Under the pieces are notes generated by a model, which made no database searches, was not told the origin of the DNA, and saw only the letters and a program-made list of their open reading frames with translations. From Gammaproteobacteria bacterium (GTDB lineage: Bacteria > Pseudomonadota > Gammaproteobacteria > SZUA-229), in assembly GCA_015484935.1 (NCBI GenBank), contig WFUQ01000082.1, positions 1 to 9,546 on the forward strand: a stretch of 9,546 nt of DNA, given 5' to 3'. Each line of letters begins with the position of its first letter. The first letter of the stretch is position 1. Position numbers and translations under genes: made by a program. Shown piece by piece: positions 1 to 7,053 of the stretch.

Positions 1-114
1 AATTGGCACGGCATCGAGTGCTTCAGCTGAAGCATAGGAATCATTTCCCAAGTGATCTGCCACTGCCCAGACAGGTAGTAGCAACAAGCTAATTGAGGCA
101 ATAAATTTGAACAT
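1..114 (-). CDS. N-terminus of an exported protein, cut by the window edge
   Basis: An ATG at 112-114 on the minus strand opens a frame that runs without a stop to the window edge, giving 38 residues. The N-terminus is a convincing Sec signal peptide: MFKF, a hydrophobic core (residues 5-16, with the run LLLLPVW), then AVA at residues 17-19 followed by Asp, a good signal peptidase I site. The predicted mature protein would begin DHLGNDSYASAEALD. The family cannot be named from so little. The GNDSYASAEAL stretch is loosely reminiscent of the start of secreted beta-sandwich (PPC-like) domains, which is only a guess. It lies 87 bases downstream of purA on the same strand, with a weak ribosome binding site and a possible promoter of its own, so it is probably not part of the purA function. 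Confidence 0.65.
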   Translation of the reverse strand, partial: MFKFIASISLLLLPVWAVADHLGNDSYASAEALDAVPI

Positions 115-156
115 AATCCCGGGACCACTCAAGGTTTCAGTCTATCCGTTGGTGAC

Positions 157-186
157 AGTATATCCATATTTGGTCATATTGGACAA
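157..186 (-). promoter_or_regulatory. Possible promoter of the exported-protein gene
   Basis: On the minus strand, TTGTCC at 181-186 (4 of 6 to the -35 consensus) and TATACT at 157-162 (5 of 6 to the -10) are 18 bases apart. The predicted start would lie about 35 bases before the ATG at 114. A perfect TATAAT also occurs at 187-192 but has no convincing -35. This gap between purA and the next gene is AT-rich and has no recognisable intrinsic terminator. Confidence 0.3.
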
Positions 187-201
187 ATTATAGCCCAGCT
201 A

Positions 202-1506
<1,305 letters not shown>

Positions 1507-1509
1507 TTA

Positions 1510-1537
1510 TTGATATTTGATTAGTTAGGATTGATTC
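1510..1537 (-). repeat. Seven-base-phased ATCAA repeats before purA
   Basis: On the minus strand the 28 bases divide into four heptads: GAATCAA, TCCTAAC, TAATCAA, ATATCAA. Three share the ending ATCAA (plus-strand TTGAT at 1510, 1517 and 1531), so the copies are phased at 7 and 14 bases. They lie 15-43 bases before the purA start. The rightmost copy overlaps an 11-base palindrome at 1530-1540 (ATTGA-T-TCAAT). This may be a small operator or just AT-rich leader sequence. Confidence 0.35.
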
Positions 1538-1565
1538 AATGTTTACCGTCGCCCGTGCTCAACAA

Positions 1566-2741
1566 CTAACGGACCACCCATGTGCCATCTGCCAGTTCCA
1601 GTGAGCGACTACAGCCCATGTCACTCGCGCTTGCGGTCTGACCGGATAACTGTTCGACCACGATCACGCCCTGCTGACGTAATTCATCTATCTTGCTGCG
1701 CAGTTGCGCATCGTCACTCGCCGGTGCGAACACCTTGTCGGCGACAGTGTGACTGCGGTCAGAAAACTGCATCAGATTTTTCAGGTCGGTACTGAAACCG
1801 GTAGCAGCTCGTGCACGACCGAAAACTTCTCCGATAGCATCATAACGACCACCGCGTGCGATCGCCTGACCGGATCGCTGTACGAACGCGGCGAACACCA
1901 TGCCGGTCTGGTAATGATAACCAGACAACTCCGCCAGATCGAAATGCAGATTCACTTCACCGTAGCTCGCTCTGGTCTTGCTGGCGACCTGTTCCAGATA
2001 ATCTATCGCCGCCAGTACCTCGGCACCGGCAGATGACAGCTGCTGTCTTGCGCTCGCGATGACATCATCACCGCCATTCAGACCTGCCAGCGCAGCCAGC
2101 ATATTCTTGTCCGTTTCGCCGATATCCAGCGACTGTAGCATCGCTTCTATCTCCGGTACGGCTTTTTTCTGCAACAGGCCGAACAGTTCGGCCTCCTGCT
2201 CAGCAGTCAAACCCGCCTGTTTCGCCAGTCCCCTGAAGATATCGACATTACCAAGATCGATGTAGACATCGTTAACACCGACCAGGTCGAGCGTGCTCAT
2301 CATCAAGCCCAGTATCTCGACATCGGACTCGACACCGGAGTGACCATACAATTCAGCACCGACCTGTAACGGACTGCGCGAACCACCAAAACTGTCTGCA
2401 CGTGTGCGTAATACTGTACCGATGTAACATAAGCGGGTCGGCACATCGCGGTTCAACTGATGCGCATCGATGCGTGCTACCTGCGGTGTCATATCGGCTC
2501 GCACGCCGAGTGTCCGACCTGTTATCTGATCGACCAGTTTGAAGGTCTGCAGATCGAGATCGTGTCCCGCGCCGGTGAGCAAGGATTCGATATGTTCGAC
2601 GAAGGGTGGCATCACCAGCTCATAGCCCCGGCAACGATACATATCGAGTAATTCACGACGAGTCGATTCGAGTAACGCTGCCTGTTCAGGCAGCGCTTCT
2701 TCTATGCCTTGCGGTAAAACCCAGTGATTGTTAGCTGACAT
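1566..2741 (-). CDS. hisZ: ATP phosphoribosyltransferase regulatory subunit HisZ
   Basis: HisZ is a catalytically inactive relative of histidyl-tRNA synthetase. It forms a complex with the short form of HisG and is needed for the first step of histidine synthesis and its feedback control. The protein is 391 residues, typical of HisZ and shorter than a true HisRS. It keeps the class II synthetase fold signatures: the N-terminal HWVLPQGIEEALP (6-18), motif-2-like TFKLVDQITGRTLGVRADMTPQVAR (66-90), and the ARGGRYDAIGEVFG segment (295-308) followed by ATGFSTDL (313-320). It lacks the C-terminal anticodon-binding domain of HisRS, so I call HisZ and not HisS. The start lies 3 bases after the DUF2065 stop, so the two are probably translationally coupled; no strong Shine-Dalgarno is visible. 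The location before purA is common in Pseudomonas-like gammaproteobacteria and implies that a short-form HisG is encoded elsewhere. Confidence 0.95.
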   Translation of the reverse strand: MSANNHWVLPQGIEEALPEQAALLESTRRELLDMYRCRGYELVMPPFVEHIESLLTGAGHDLDLQTFKLVDQITGRTLGVRADMTPQVARIDAHQLNRDVPTRLCYIGTVLRTRADSFGGSRSPLQVGAELYGHSGVESDVEILGLMMSTLDLVGVNDVYIDLGNVDIFRGLAKQAGLTAEQEAELFGLLQKKAVPEIEAMLQSLDIGETDKNMLAALAGLNGGDDVIASARQQLSSAGAEVLAAIDYLEQVASKTRASYGEVNLHFDLAELSGYHYQTGMVFAAFVQRSGQAIARGGRYDAIGEVFGRARAATGFSTDLKNLMQFSDRSHTVADKVFAPASDDAQLRSKIDELRQQGVIVVEQLSGQTASASDMGCSRSLELADGTWVVR

Positions 2742-2744
2742 TGA

Positions 2745-2927
2745 CTATCGACTCATGAACAGGATTAAGACACCGGCGAGCATGCTGCAAAAACCGATGA
2801 TACGTAATGTTTTATCCGGCAGACGACCCGCCTGTTCCATCGCACTTCGCCAGCCATGCGGACTGATGAAAGGCATGATGCCCTCAAACACCAGTACCAG
2901 AGCAATGGCTGCGATAAAATCATCCAT
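2745..2927 (-). CDS. DUF2065 (YjeT-like) small inner-membrane protein
   Basis: A 60-residue protein with two hydrophobic segments, about residues 4-22 and 43-58, separated by a short charged stretch. The pattern FEGIMPFISPHGWR (14-27), then LPDKTLRIIG (36-45) and MLAGVLIL (49-56), matches the DUF2065 family typified by E. coli YjeT, which also lies just after hflC. Its biochemical role is unknown. Placement suggests a link with HflKC at the inner membrane, but that is inference from synteny. It begins 43 bases after hflC and stops 3 bases before hisZ. No clear ribosome binding site precedes the ATG, so the start rests on family resemblance. Confidence 0.9.
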   Translation of the reverse strand: MDDFIAAIALVLVFEGIMPFISPHGWRSAMEQAGRLPDKTLRIIGFCSMLAGVLILFMSR

Positions 2928-2956
2928 CGAAAACTAGAACGTCGTCTGTCTACAAC

Positions 2957-2971
2957 GTGGCATCATGCCAC
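2957..2971. repeat. 15-base palindrome between hflC and the DUF2065 gene
   Basis: GTGGCAT-C-ATGCCAC is a perfect 7-base inverted repeat around one central base; its last base is the first base of the hflC stop complement. As RNA it could form a 5-base-pair stem with a 5-base loop (GTGGC/GCCAC). No U-run follows, so it is not an intrinsic terminator. It may be a transcript-processing hairpin or a protein-binding dyad. Confidence 0.5.
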
Positions 2972-3834
2972 TACTTACCGCCTGACTTGTTGAAGTAACG
3001 GAAATATTCAGAATCAGGTTTCAGCAGGATGACATCTTCGCGACTGGAGAAGTTTTTGGTATAGGCATTGATACTACGGTAAAACTTGTAGAACTCCCTG
3101 TCTTTGCCATACGCTTTGGCGTAGATATCACTGGCAGTCGCATCGCCTTCACCGCGGACGATCTCGGAATCACGGAAGGCTTCAGCCAGCACCACACTGC
3201 TCTGACGGTCGGCATCCGCACTGATACGTTCAGCTGCTTCCGCACCCTTGGAGCGGATATCACGAGCGACACGTTCACGACCAGTGCGCATCCTGTTATA
3301 GACCGACTCACTCACCTGTGGCGGGTATTCGATCTTCTTGATACGCACGTCGATCACTTCGATACCCAGCGTCTCGGCTTTCTTCGATGCCAGCTCGGTC
3401 ATGATACCCATGATCTCTTTTCGGTCACCTGCGACCACTTCCTGGATAGTGCGCTTACCGAACTCATCGCGCAGACCGTTGTTGATGACCTGATACAACA
3501 GATCACCGGCGCGGCGTTCATCACCGGCTGTCGCCTTGTAATATTCCACCACATCAGCGATACGCCATTTGACGTAGGAATCGACGATCAGGTCTTTCTG
3601 CTCACCGGTGAAGAAGCTGCTGGGACGCGCATCGATAGTGAGGATACGATTGTCGAACTTGCGCACGTTGTGCAACACGGGAATCTTCCAGTGCAGACCC
3701 GGCTCGTAGTCCGAACGGACGATCTCACCGAATTTCAACAACAGGACTTTCTGTCTCTCATCTACCGTAAAGGTAAACAACATCCAGACAAGCAATAGAC
3801 TGACCGGTAAACCGATTTTTAATATGTTAGCCAT
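2971..3834 (-). CDS. hflC: HflC, SPFH/prohibitin-family modulator of FtsH
   Basis: HflC pairs with HflK in a large membrane-anchored assembly on the periplasmic side of the inner membrane that encloses and modulates the FtsH protease. The protein is 287 residues. One membrane anchor (about residues 5-23) is followed directly by the SPFH domain (VDERQKVLLLKFGEIV at 24-39, then EPGLHWKIPVLHNVRKFDNR at 44-63, typical for HflC). A charged coiled-coil region rich in Ala, Arg and Glu (about 177-245) comes next, then a C-terminal segment FYRSINAYTKNF (251-262) and EYFRYF (276-281). E. coli HflC is longer (334); this shorter form is usual outside enterics. The ATG shares one base with the hflK stop (TAATG), and GAGGGAG at 3843-3849 inside hflK gives a good Shine-Dalgarno, so the two are translationally coupled. 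Confidence 0.97.
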   Translation of the reverse strand: MANILKIGLPVSLLLVWMLFTFTVDERQKVLLLKFGEIVRSDYEPGLHWKIPVLHNVRKFDNRILTIDARPSSFFTGEQKDLIVDSYVKWRIADVVEYYKATAGDERRAGDLLYQVINNGLRDEFGKRTIQEVVAGDRKEIMGIMTELASKKAETLGIEVIDVRIKKIEYPPQVSESVYNRMRTGRERVARDIRSKGAEAAERISADADRQSSVVLAEAFRDSEIVRGEGDATASDIYAKAYGKDREFYKFYRSINAYTKNFSSREDVILLKPDSEYFRYFNKSGGK

Positions 3835-5009
3835 TATCGTGTCTCCCTCACACGTAGATTGCTACGTGTAGTCGGTTTCGTCGCTCGGTTCGGAACACGT
3901 TGCTGTAACTGACGCAGACTGTCAGGCATCGACGTCTTCCCGCCGATAGACGAACCGTCATGTTGCATCAACTTGTCGAGCGGCAGATACAGCAGGTTAT
4001 TACCGCCTTCGACATCGAGCAGTATCTTGGAGCTGTTACCCAGAACAGACTCCATCATATCGATGTACAGACGATCACGTGTCACGCTCGGCGCTTTCTT
4101 GTACTCTTTGAGTATCTTCTTGAAGCGGTCGGCTTCACCTTCTGCGCGCGCTACGACTTCCTGCTTGTAGGCATCGGCTTCTTCACGCAGACGGGCAGCA
4201 GCACCACGTGCTTTTGGTACTACTTCGTTGCGGTAGGCTTCGGCTTCATTGATGAGACGCTCTTTGTCTTCTCGTGCCTGAATCACATCCTGGAATGCCT
4301 GTCTTACCGGCTGCGGCGGATTCACACCCTGTATGTTCACTTCGAGTACGGACAAACCAGTACCGTATTGATCGACGATCCCCTGCACCGTATTTTTGAT
4401 GCGATAGGCGATCTCATCACGACCTTCGGTGATGATGTAATCCATCTTGCTCTGACCCACGGTCAGTCGCAACGCACTCTCGATAGCCTGACTCAGAGAA
4501 GTCTCCGGAAATCTCACATCGAACAGATATTTCTCTGCATCCACGATCTGGTACTGCAATGTACCCTGCAGGTCGATGATGTTCTCATCCTGCGTCAGCA
4601 CCGTCGCCTTGAATGGCACCTGACGACGTTCAGCGATGTTGACCTTCTCGACGCGTTCGATAGGGACAGGCAGATGCCAGTGCAGACCACGTTGGGTAGT
4701 ATCGACGTGTTCACCGAAGCGTAACACCACACCGACTTCAGCTTCTTCGATCTTGTAGAAGCCGGTCGCTGCCCAGACTGCGAGTATCAGCCCTGCTATC
4801 AGGCCAACACCCAGACCGCCCGGCCCTGCGGGCATGGACGAGCCTCGACCGCTGCCACTGCCGCCGCCGTTACCACCGAACAGGCTGCCGAATTTCTTCT
4901 GCAGATTTTTTACGATTTCGTCCAGATCAGGTGGTCCCTGGTTGTTGCCGCGATTACCGCCGCTGTTCCAGGGGTCTTTTCCGCCGTTGCCGGGTTCATT
5001 CCAGGCCAT
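3834..5009 (-). CDS. hflK: HflK, SPFH/prohibitin-family modulator of FtsH
   Basis: Partner of HflC in the HflKC complex that controls FtsH-mediated degradation of membrane proteins. I place the start at ATG 5007-5009, giving 391 residues. The family opening MAWNEPGNGGKDPW then stands at the N-terminus, and GGAG at 5015-5018 sits 5 bases upstream. An in-frame ATG at 5036 would add 9 untypical residues and is rejected. Order: a Gly/Asn-rich cytoplasmic tail (1-63, including GGNGGGSGSGRGSS), one membrane segment (about 65-84), the SPFH domain beginning YKIEEAEVGVVLRFGE (85-100) with RGLHWHLPVPIERVEKVN (107-124), the NPPQPVRQAFQDVIQAREDKE region (230-250), an Ala/Glu/Arg coiled coil (about 250-305), and a low-complexity C-terminal tail. 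It is separated from hflX by 237 bases that contain a terminator, so hflKC probably has its own promoter. Confidence 0.97.
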   Translation of the reverse strand: MAWNEPGNGGKDPWNSGGNRGNNQGPPDLDEIVKNLQKKFGSLFGGNGGGSGSGRGSSMPAGPGGLGVGLIAGLILAVWAATGFYKIEEAEVGVVLRFGEHVDTTQRGLHWHLPVPIERVEKVNIAERRQVPFKATVLTQDENIIDLQGTLQYQIVDAEKYLFDVRFPETSLSQAIESALRLTVGQSKMDYIITEGRDEIAYRIKNTVQGIVDQYGTGLSVLEVNIQGVNPPQPVRQAFQDVIQAREDKERLINEAEAYRNEVVPKARGAAARLREEADAYKQEVVARAEGEADRFKKILKEYKKAPSVTRDRLYIDMMESVLGNSSKILLDVEGGNNLLYLPLDKLMQHDGSSIGGKTSMPDSLRQLQQRVPNRATKPTTRSNLRVRETR

Positions 5010-5014
5010 AGTTA

Positions 5015-5018
5015 CTCC
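5015..5018 (-). promoter_or_regulatory. Ribosome binding site deciding the hflK start
   Basis: GGAG on the minus strand, within CTGGAG and 5 bases before the ATG at 5009. It favours the MAWNEPG start over the upstream in-frame ATG at 5036. Confidence 0.8.
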
Positions 5019-5035
5019 AGTCATCCAGCCGCGCA

Positions 5036-5065
5036 TGAATAGTGCGCAAGCAGAATATTAGTCAA
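5036..5065 (-). promoter_or_regulatory. Possible promoter for hflK-hflC
   Basis: TTGACT on the minus strand at 5060-5065 matches the -35 consensus at 5 of 6 positions and lies downstream of the hflX terminator. The best -10 partner is poor: TATTCA at 5036-5041 with an 18-base spacer, 3 of 6. Its position, 20-50 bases before the hflK start, makes sense, but the -10 is not convincing. Confidence 0.25.
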
Positions 5066-5084
5066 AAAAACATCCGCATTTTAG

Positions 5085-5102
5085 GGGGCTTATTCACGCC
5101 CC
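5085..5102. other. GC hairpin in the hflX-hflK gap
   Basis: GGGGC at 5085-5089 and GCCCC at 5098-5102 can pair with an 8-base loop. On the minus strand a T7 run (5064-5070) follows only after another 14 bases, too far for a normal intrinsic terminator. The 9-base direct repeat GCAAGCAGA occurs at 5046-5054 and 5103-5111, one copy on each side. Confidence 0.35.
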
Positions 5103-5133
5103 GCAAGCAGATTACCTATTTAAACATGGTCAG

Positions 5134-5159
5134 AAAAAATCAGTCGTGGAAAACGACCG
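5134..5159 (-). terminator. Intrinsic terminator after hflX
   Basis: On the minus strand CGGTCGT (5159-5153) pairs with ACGACTG (5147-5141) around the 5-base loop TTTCC: a 7-base-pair stem including one G-U pair, which forms only in the minus-strand transcript. An A then T6 (5140-5134) follows. It lies 88 bases beyond the hflX stop. The rest of the gap to the hflX stop shows only a TGTCA-G-TGACA dyad at 5236-5246. Confidence 0.65.
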
Positions 5160-5246
5160 CAACAGTGCAGGATGTTGACTGCCATATCGTTGTATTACAT
5201 GCAGTTTTTGCTGATTACGTGCTCACCGATATACTTGTCAGTGACA

Positions 5247-6524
5247 CTACAGCTCATTCAGCGCAGGCAGTGATTCCTGTTGCGCCAGCTTGTTTAATTC
5301 CCTTTTTGCGATGTGGATCATCAGAGTGAAGCGACCGGCATCATCAATCTGCTCGTCTTTCACCGCCCCCAACTCGAACAGCCTCGCCCGGATCTTCGCC
5401 TGTGACGGCTCCAGCACCAGCTCGGCAGAGACCATCTCGTTCCGGAAGTTATCGACCAGTACCTGCTTGAGCAGTTCCACGCCTTCGCCACTTTGTGCAG
5501 ACAACCATATTCGCCTGACCGTGCCATCGTCGAAATATTCGATACCGGGCGACTTGCCGTTTATGTCGATCTTGTTCATCACCTGGATCAGGGGCACTTC
5601 ATCAGCCTCGATCTGTGCCAACACCGAATCGACTTCCTCGATGTTGCTCTCACGTTTATCGCTGGATGAATCGATCACATGCAGCAACAGTTGTGCTTCC
5701 GCGGTTTCCTGCAGAGTCGATTGAAACGCCACTACCAGATCATGCGGTAGATGGCGGATGAATCCGACCGTATCAGCCAGTATCACTTCGATATCATCAC
5801 TGGGTTTTATCTTGCGCAGGGTCGGGTCGAGGGTGGCGAACAACTGGTCTTGCACATACACATCATCCCCCGCCAATATATTAAAGAGTGTCGATTTACC
5901 GGCATTGGTATAGCCCACCAGCGACACCGTGGGTATCTCGGCTTTCAATCGCGATTGCCTGCCCTGTGCGCGTTGTTGCCGCACTTTCTGCAGACGTTTG
6001 TTGATCTGTCGAATACGTAAGCCCAGCAAGCGCCGGTCAGTTTCCAGCTGGGTCTCACCCGGGCCACGCAGACCGATACCGCCCTTCTGCCTTTCCAGAT
6101 GGGTCCAGCCTCGCACCAACCGGGTAGAAAGATGTTTCAACTGTGCCAGCTCGACCTGTAATTTACCTTCGAACGAACGGGCGCGTTGAGCGAAGATGTC
6201 GAGTATCAGACCGGTCCGGTCCAGCACCCGACATTCCAGAAAGGCTTCCAGATTACGTTCCTGCGAAGGACTGAGCGCGTGGTTGAACAACACCAGTTGC
6301 ACCTCATCGGACACCACCCGGTCTTTTATCTCTTGCGCCTTGCCGATACCGACAAAATATTTCGGCTCCGGCTTCTTGCGACTGGTGGTGACGATACCCA
6401 GCACTTCTGCCCCTGCCGAAGCAGCCAGTTCTTCAAATTCGGAGATATCTTCGCGGTGGTTCTCGTCACTGACATCCATGTGCACCAGCAATGCCCGTTC
6501 ACCGGATTGGGGGCGTTCAAACAT
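5247..6524 (-). CDS. hflX: Ribosome-associated GTPase HflX
   Basis: HflX is a cytosolic GTPase that binds the 50S subunit and splits stalled ribosomes, notably after heat stress; despite its name it is not an FtsH regulator. The 425 residues match the usual length. The N-terminal HflX domain covers about 1-195, with the hallmark HALSPSQERNLE (82-93), RTGLILDIFAQRA (103-115) and GGIGLRGPGETQLE (148-161). The G domain is complete: G1 GYTNAGKST (204-212), G2 Thr in FATLDPT (229-235), G3 DTVGF (251-255), G4 NKID (317-320) and G5 SAQ (342-344). The start MFERPQSGERALLVH fits the family. No Shine-Dalgarno sits at the usual distance; a small hairpin lies there instead. The gene has an intrinsic terminator on each side, so it may be transcribed separately from both hfq and hflK. 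Confidence 0.98.
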   Translation of the reverse strand: MFERPQSGERALLVHMDVSDENHREDISEFEELAASAGAEVLGIVTTSRKKPEPKYFVGIGKAQEIKDRVVSDEVQLVLFNHALSPSQERNLEAFLECRVLDRTGLILDIFAQRARSFEGKLQVELAQLKHLSTRLVRGWTHLERQKGGIGLRGPGETQLETDRRLLGLRIRQINKRLQKVRQQRAQGRQSRLKAEIPTVSLVGYTNAGKSTLFNILAGDDVYVQDQLFATLDPTLRKIKPSDDIEVILADTVGFIRHLPHDLVVAFQSTLQETAEAQLLLHVIDSSSDKRESNIEEVDSVLAQIEADEVPLIQVMNKIDINGKSPGIEYFDDGTVRRIWLSAQSGEGVELLKQVLVDNFRNEMVSAELVLEPSQAKIRARLFELGAVKDEQIDDAGRFTLMIHIAKRELNKLAQQESLPALNEL

Positions 6525-6526
6525 AC

Positions 6527-6538
6527 GGCGTTACCGCC
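6527..6538 (-). promoter_or_regulatory. GNRA-loop hairpin 2 bases before the hflX start
   Basis: The minus strand reads GGCG-GTAA-CGCC: a 4-base-pair stem with a GUAA tetraloop (GNRA class), ending 2 bases before the ATG. The nearest purine-rich element, ACAGG, is 2 bases upstream of the stem. Folding would bring that element close to the start codon. Confidence 0.4.
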
Positions 6539-6587
6539 AGCCTGTTATCGCGGGCTTGCAATCTGTCAGGAAGTTTGTTCTGCACAT

Positions 6588-6613
6588 AAAAAACGGTCGC
6601 AGAGAGCGACCGT
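6588..6613 (-). terminator. Intrinsic terminator after hfq
   Basis: On the minus strand ACGGTCGC and GCGACCGT form a perfect 8-base-pair stem (6593-6600 with 6606-6613) around the 5-base loop TCTCT, ending in T6 (6593-6588). This is a textbook Rho-independent terminator, 62 bases after the hfq stop and 64 bases before hflX. Confidence 0.85.
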
Positions 6614-6651
6614 CGGGTGTCTGTCGTATTGCTCATCTGGTGAGCATTATA
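6588..6651 (-). promoter_or_regulatory. TATAAT element leading into the hfq terminator; possible short RNA
   Basis: A perfect -10 hexamer TATAAT stands at 6646-6651 on the minus strand, followed by GCTCACC. A start about 7 bases downstream (near 6639) and stop at the terminator would give an RNA of about 50 bases. No good -35 exists at 16-18 bases. A GCTCA/TGAGC hairpin (6631-6645) overlaps the expected start. It may be chance, or simply the 3' leader of the hfq mRNA. Confidence 0.25.
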
Positions 6652-6674
6652 CGGGAATACGCTAATGCAAACTA

Positions 6675-6920
6675 TCAACCATTGCCGTTAGCGCTGTCGT
6701 CATTCTCAGACCATTTTATCTGCCGGGATGGCACCACCGTCGAGATAGCATGTTTGTACACCATCTGCGTAACGGTATTTTTCAGCAGCACAGCAAACTG
6801 GTCAAACGATTCGATCTGCCCCTGTAACTTGATGCCATTGACCAGATAGATAGCCACCGGCACGCGCTCTCTGCGCAAAGCATTGAGATAAGGATCCTGT
6901 AAGTGATGCCCTTTAGACAT
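6675..6920 (-). CDS. hfq: RNA chaperone Hfq
   Basis: Hfq is the hexameric Sm-like RNA chaperone that pairs small RNAs with mRNAs. The 81-residue protein is complete, with a short C-terminal tail compared with the 102 residues of E. coli. RNA-contact residues are all present: Gln8 and Asp9 (proximal rim), the Arg16-Arg17-Glu-Arg19 lateral patch, Lys31 and the Tyr55-Lys56-His57 motif of Sm2. The start is ATG 6918-6920 ([13 protein letters not shown]), supported by GGGAG at 6928-6932; an in-frame ATG at 7001 would add 27 non-conserved residues and is rejected. It lies 133 bases after miaA and is followed by a strong terminator. The leader just before the Shine-Dalgarno is A-rich (6934-6955), a possible site for autoregulation. 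Confidence 0.98.
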   Translation of the reverse strand: MSKGHHLQDPYLNALRRERVPVAIYLVNGIKLQGQIESFDQFAVLLKNTVTQMVYKHAISTVVPSRQIKWSENDDSANGNG

Positions 6921-6927
6921 GATTTCG

Positions 6928-6932
6928 CTCCC
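6928..6932 (-). promoter_or_regulatory. Ribosome binding site deciding the hfq start
   Basis: GGGAG on the minus strand, 7 bases before ATG 6920. It fixes the family-typical [10 protein letters not shown] start. The remainder of the miaA-hfq gap (6933-7053) shows no promoter I would defend: TAAAAT at 6934-6939 is too close to the Shine-Dalgarno to work for hfq. Confidence 0.85.
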
Positions 6933-7053
6933 GATTTTAATTTTTGTTATGTTTGGAGCCGCTGTCGCAGGATAGTTCGGCACTACATCCCGGTACGACA
7001 TCTATGGGTCGTTTTACGGGTAATCTCCTGCAAGCTGCAACAGCACGCAACCT

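Noticed and set aside
1510..1539. TTGAAT-18-TATCAA as a purA promoter
   Set aside because: Transcription would begin within about 8 bases of the ATG, removing the AGG ribosome binding site; both hexamers are also weak.
3960..4724. 254-residue open frame on the plus strand opposite hflK
   Set aside because: It is wholly antisense to the well-conserved hflK coding sequence; its translation is rich in Cys/His/Phe with no family signature.
5010..5036. Upstream in-frame ATG start for hflK
   Set aside because: The family start MAWNEPG at 5009 has a GGAG at 5 bases; the nine extra residues are not typical of HflK.
5117..5182. Minus-strand 21-codon ATG frame in the hflX-hflK gap
   Set aside because: It overlaps the terminator stem, has no Shine-Dalgarno and no recognisable sequence.
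5042..5329. 95-residue plus-strand frame from a GTG covering most of the hflX-hflK gap
   Set aside because: No ribosome binding site, it runs through the terminator stem and into hflX antisense, and shows no domain or plausible composition pattern.
6196..6849. 217-residue plus-strand frame spanning hflX, the terminator and hfq
   Set aside because: It overlaps two certain genes and a terminator on the other strand, and the product is Ser/Arg-rich without any recognisable domain.
6921..7001. Upstream in-frame ATG start for hfq
   Set aside because: The added 27 residues are unlike Hfq, and the strong GGGAG precedes the internal ATG at 6920.
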